Shown here: positions 61,601 to 64,000 of the stretch, piece after piece
Numbering within the stretch: the stretch's first letter is position 1
How the letters are laid out: every line of letters begins with the position of its first letter
Source of the DNA: Anisakis pegreffii
Lineage: Eukaryota; Nematoda; Chromadorea; Rhabditida; Anisakidae
Length of the DNA stretch: 64,000 nt
NCBI GenBank assembly: GCA_035041965.1
Contig: JAPYMA010001893.1
Coordinates: 1-64,000, forward strand
Reading direction: 5' to 3'
Notes under the pieces: generated by a model
The model's database searches: none
What the model was told of the DNA's origin: nothing
Seen by the model: only the letters and a program-made list of their open reading frames with translations
Position numbers and translations under genes: made by a program

Positions 61601-64000
61601 GACATCAAAATGCCCAATTTTTTTTGTCTGATTATCAGTCGCTAGAATAAGACTTAGCATGCCATTAATTTTCTAACCCTAATTTTATATCAAACATATT
61701 TTATCTAGAATTAAACCAACTTTTATGTTCATCATCAGTAATAATATTAATATCGTCATTATTATCATATTGTTGTCATTCATATTTCTACTTTTCATAT
61801 TTTCGATAGAGAAACTCGAAAAAAATTCTAGAACAGACTCATATTCATGCAAAAAGTGCGTTTGAAACCAACTGTAAAACCCATGGCTTTAACGGTTTCT
61901 GGTGCCGAAACGCGTGCAGATTGATTCATTTTACGACGATATTCATCATCTTCTGTGCTGGGCAGTAGTGTTGTTGACGGCGTGCTGGTTGTGGTAGTCG
62001 TAGTGGACGTTGTACTCGAAGGCCAGTGCATTTCGTTCTGCTCCCAATCGGGGTGTGCCGTCCACAGTTTCAATATGTTCATCCGTTTCGCGATGCAGTA
62101 CGGTTTCTGCATTGTATTGCTATTGTAAATTGATGAATGCTATGTGATTTCAATGGTTTTATGAGCAGAATTTCAGTTAGTATTGTTCTGCGATGTTGTC
62201 ATTATTATGAATGCTGAATGATACTAATAGAAACGAATGATAAAACAATGAATAAATTGTGCACAGTGTCAGATTGACGTCGACGACACATGCATGGCCA
62301 GTTTACACTGATAACGTTTTCGTCACTTTTTGGCTCACAGTGACCGTCTTCAGCACAGACTGGGCACTCCTCATCTTGCCATACTCTGAATTATTACTAT
62401 TTAGTTGATCGTAAACGCAAGCAATACTCAACGAGCATAAGAATAATTAGCATACGAGATATTGAAACAAGGCCAAGCAACGTTCATTTCGCGGTCGAAT
62501 GTGCAGATGCATTTGGCATCATTCGATAGAGGTACTGACTCGAATCGGATACATTCCATATCCATTGTGCCAATGCATTTACAATGCGCCTCGATTGCTT
62601 CATAGCGACGTCGTGGGATCTGAATCATATTTACACCTGAATACAAGTTGAGAGGAGACGTGCAGCTGTGAGGTGAGGTATTTTTTGACTGATAGTGATC
62701 AAATTGCTCTTTTATGATCTCCTGGCAACGATATCCTTCGACAAGTGGAATGCAGTCCGTGAAGCGGAGTACTATAAAATTCTACTATAGAATAAACCTA
62801 CTTCTCGTCGTGATCTATGGTGTTGAGTGCCGCTATTTTTTCTACTTGTCTCTTGATTAACCCAGATTGCAGGTTCCTTACGGAATCGCTGATTTTGATT
62901 CATTGTCATATTCTGATCAAGAATTTGTTGATTGAATTCATTTGTTGGAATGTTTTTTGCTCCATCTCGCTCATTCAGTTTCGTTGAGGAGTTGGTTGAG
63001 TGATCATCTTGATGACCAGACTCATGATAGGCTTGTAGAATTTCATCTTTGAACAGTTCAAGCACTTTGAGTTTATCCCCAACAGCGCCATAGCTCAGTG
63101 AGTCAGTCCGTGGTCGATTTTGCCTGTTCTTTTTGCTCATCCATTTTGCATTTTCATAAACGTCCATCTGCAACACTACATCGATAGCTTATAAATCTAT
63201 AGAATAAATATCCTTAGTAGTGTGACCACTTATTTGGTGAGTAAAATCAATTGTTTGGGATGATAATTCATCTGTTTGTACTGAATAGGTGATATGGTTG
63301 TCCAATCAAGTTTCATGTGGAAATTTCAGTTTGAGATCGCAAACTTACCGTGTCCTTAACGGATGGAACCAACCGGATGAGACTTCGCTTGTACGGATTC
63401 AAATTACAGAACGTTATCGCTGGATACAGCACATTATCGAATTTCAACTGAAATTGCTCACAGTCGAATTTGAAATTCGATATTTCAGAGTCGGGAGAGT
63501 GCAGTGTTCTAATCTCATTTTTCAAGAGATAACTGATCACTATTGAACTGATTTAGTTGCCATACCAAAGCAGAATGAAATTAACCAAGTTTTAGTGCGA
63601 AATTTTTGATGATCTTCTGAAGAAAATTCCCTTCCGGATTCAACAGAGTAGGAAAATGAAATGATCTCAGATGATATGATTTGAAGCGGTTGTGTGATTG
63701 GACTCACCTCAATAGTAGTGATCTTTTCATATCTTGTAAATTTATTAACCAAATGATTGGCTTGTATTATTAAAATGGCAAAGCAAAACAAGATTCCGAA
63801 TAGCCAAAGCCTTGCCGTACACCCATTCTTAGCGATAAAAACACGTCGCACACCGTGCGCAGTTGTATTTTCAGAGAACTTTCGAATTTTATTCACTAAT
63901 ATATGATCACTTTTGTTTTTATCGTGTTGTTGTTGTTGTTGTTGGTCGTATTTGGATGGGATTGGTGGAGCTTGAATATACTGAGCAGGATATACATTTG
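58647..64000 (-). CDS. Degenerin/ENaC cation channel subunit (UNC-8/DEL-1/MEC-4 type), 5' end outside window
   Basis: Fifteen minus-strand exons fit in phase: 64000-63708 (open past the edge), 63447-63349, 63167-62798, 62771-62456, 62385-62265, 62106-61873, 61468-61315, 61236-61132, 60993-60833, 60592-60491, 59940-59826, 59754-59606, 59533-59408, 59175-59127 and 58876-58647, at least 873 aa. Landmarks are the N-terminal [15 protein letters not shown]1 ([16 protein letters not shown]), [66 protein letters not shown], the Cys-rich [17 protein letters not shown] and [16 protein letters not shown], and TM2 with [14 protein letters not shown] and [16 protein letters not shown]. These define a degenerin with the long extracellular region typical of nematode neuronal and touch channels. 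The extracellular loop has an RSRR site and a Thr-rich linker. A QQQQQQ run lies in the cytoplasmic N terminus. Exact paralogue not assigned. Confidence 0.95.

Overview
The window looks like a nematode nuclear genome. It is AT-rich (roughly one third G+C by eye). Its genes have many short exons, acceptors of the TTTTCAG type sit a few bases before start codons (as expected for spliced-leader trans-splicing), and several genes belong to nematode families: a transthyretin-like secreted protein, a DUF1647 protein and a degenerin/ENaC channel. The long introns and wide intergenic stretches suggest a parasite with a larger genome than Caenorhabditis, possibly clade III, but the species cannot be read from the sequence. 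All exon models come from reading splice phases by eye. For most genes the exon lengths sum to an intact frame.

Region 1 (1-11648) is a spacer-less palindrome: bases 1 to about 5823 are repeated in reverse complement up to 11648, with a (TA)n centre at 5813-5834. The arms differ at only a scatter of positions. Each arm carries one transthyretin-like gene (both point at the centre), a degenerate tRNA-Arg(CCG)-like gene, and two coding-like fragments with stops. The left arm is cut by the window edge, so the palindrome may be longer.

Region 2 (12.2-14.6 kb, +) is a seven-exon DUF1647 gene. Then comes about 5.6 kb without a convincing gene. Region 3 (20.2-41.4 kb, +) holds one or two large genes. 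The first half (20.2-29.7 kb) encodes a long disordered protein with a repeated basic motif that I cannot assign. The second half (33.4-41.4 kb) encodes a coiled-coil protein of the LZTS/N4BP3 (Fez1) family. Splice phases allow the two halves to be a single gene. AT microsatellites and repeat fragments lie in its introns.

Region 4 (43.9-64.0 kb) is entirely on the minus strand: a K50 paired-like homeobox gene, a divergent rhodopsin-like 7TM receptor, a uridine-cytidine kinase-like gene with a frame break and an internal stop, a complete peroxisomal-type acyl-CoA oxidase (ACOX3-like, 685 aa, 11 exons), and a degenerin/ENaC subunit (15 exons seen) whose 5' end lies beyond the window. No operon or shared pathway is evident. 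The genes look like ordinary neighbours, and the palindrome is the outstanding structural feature.
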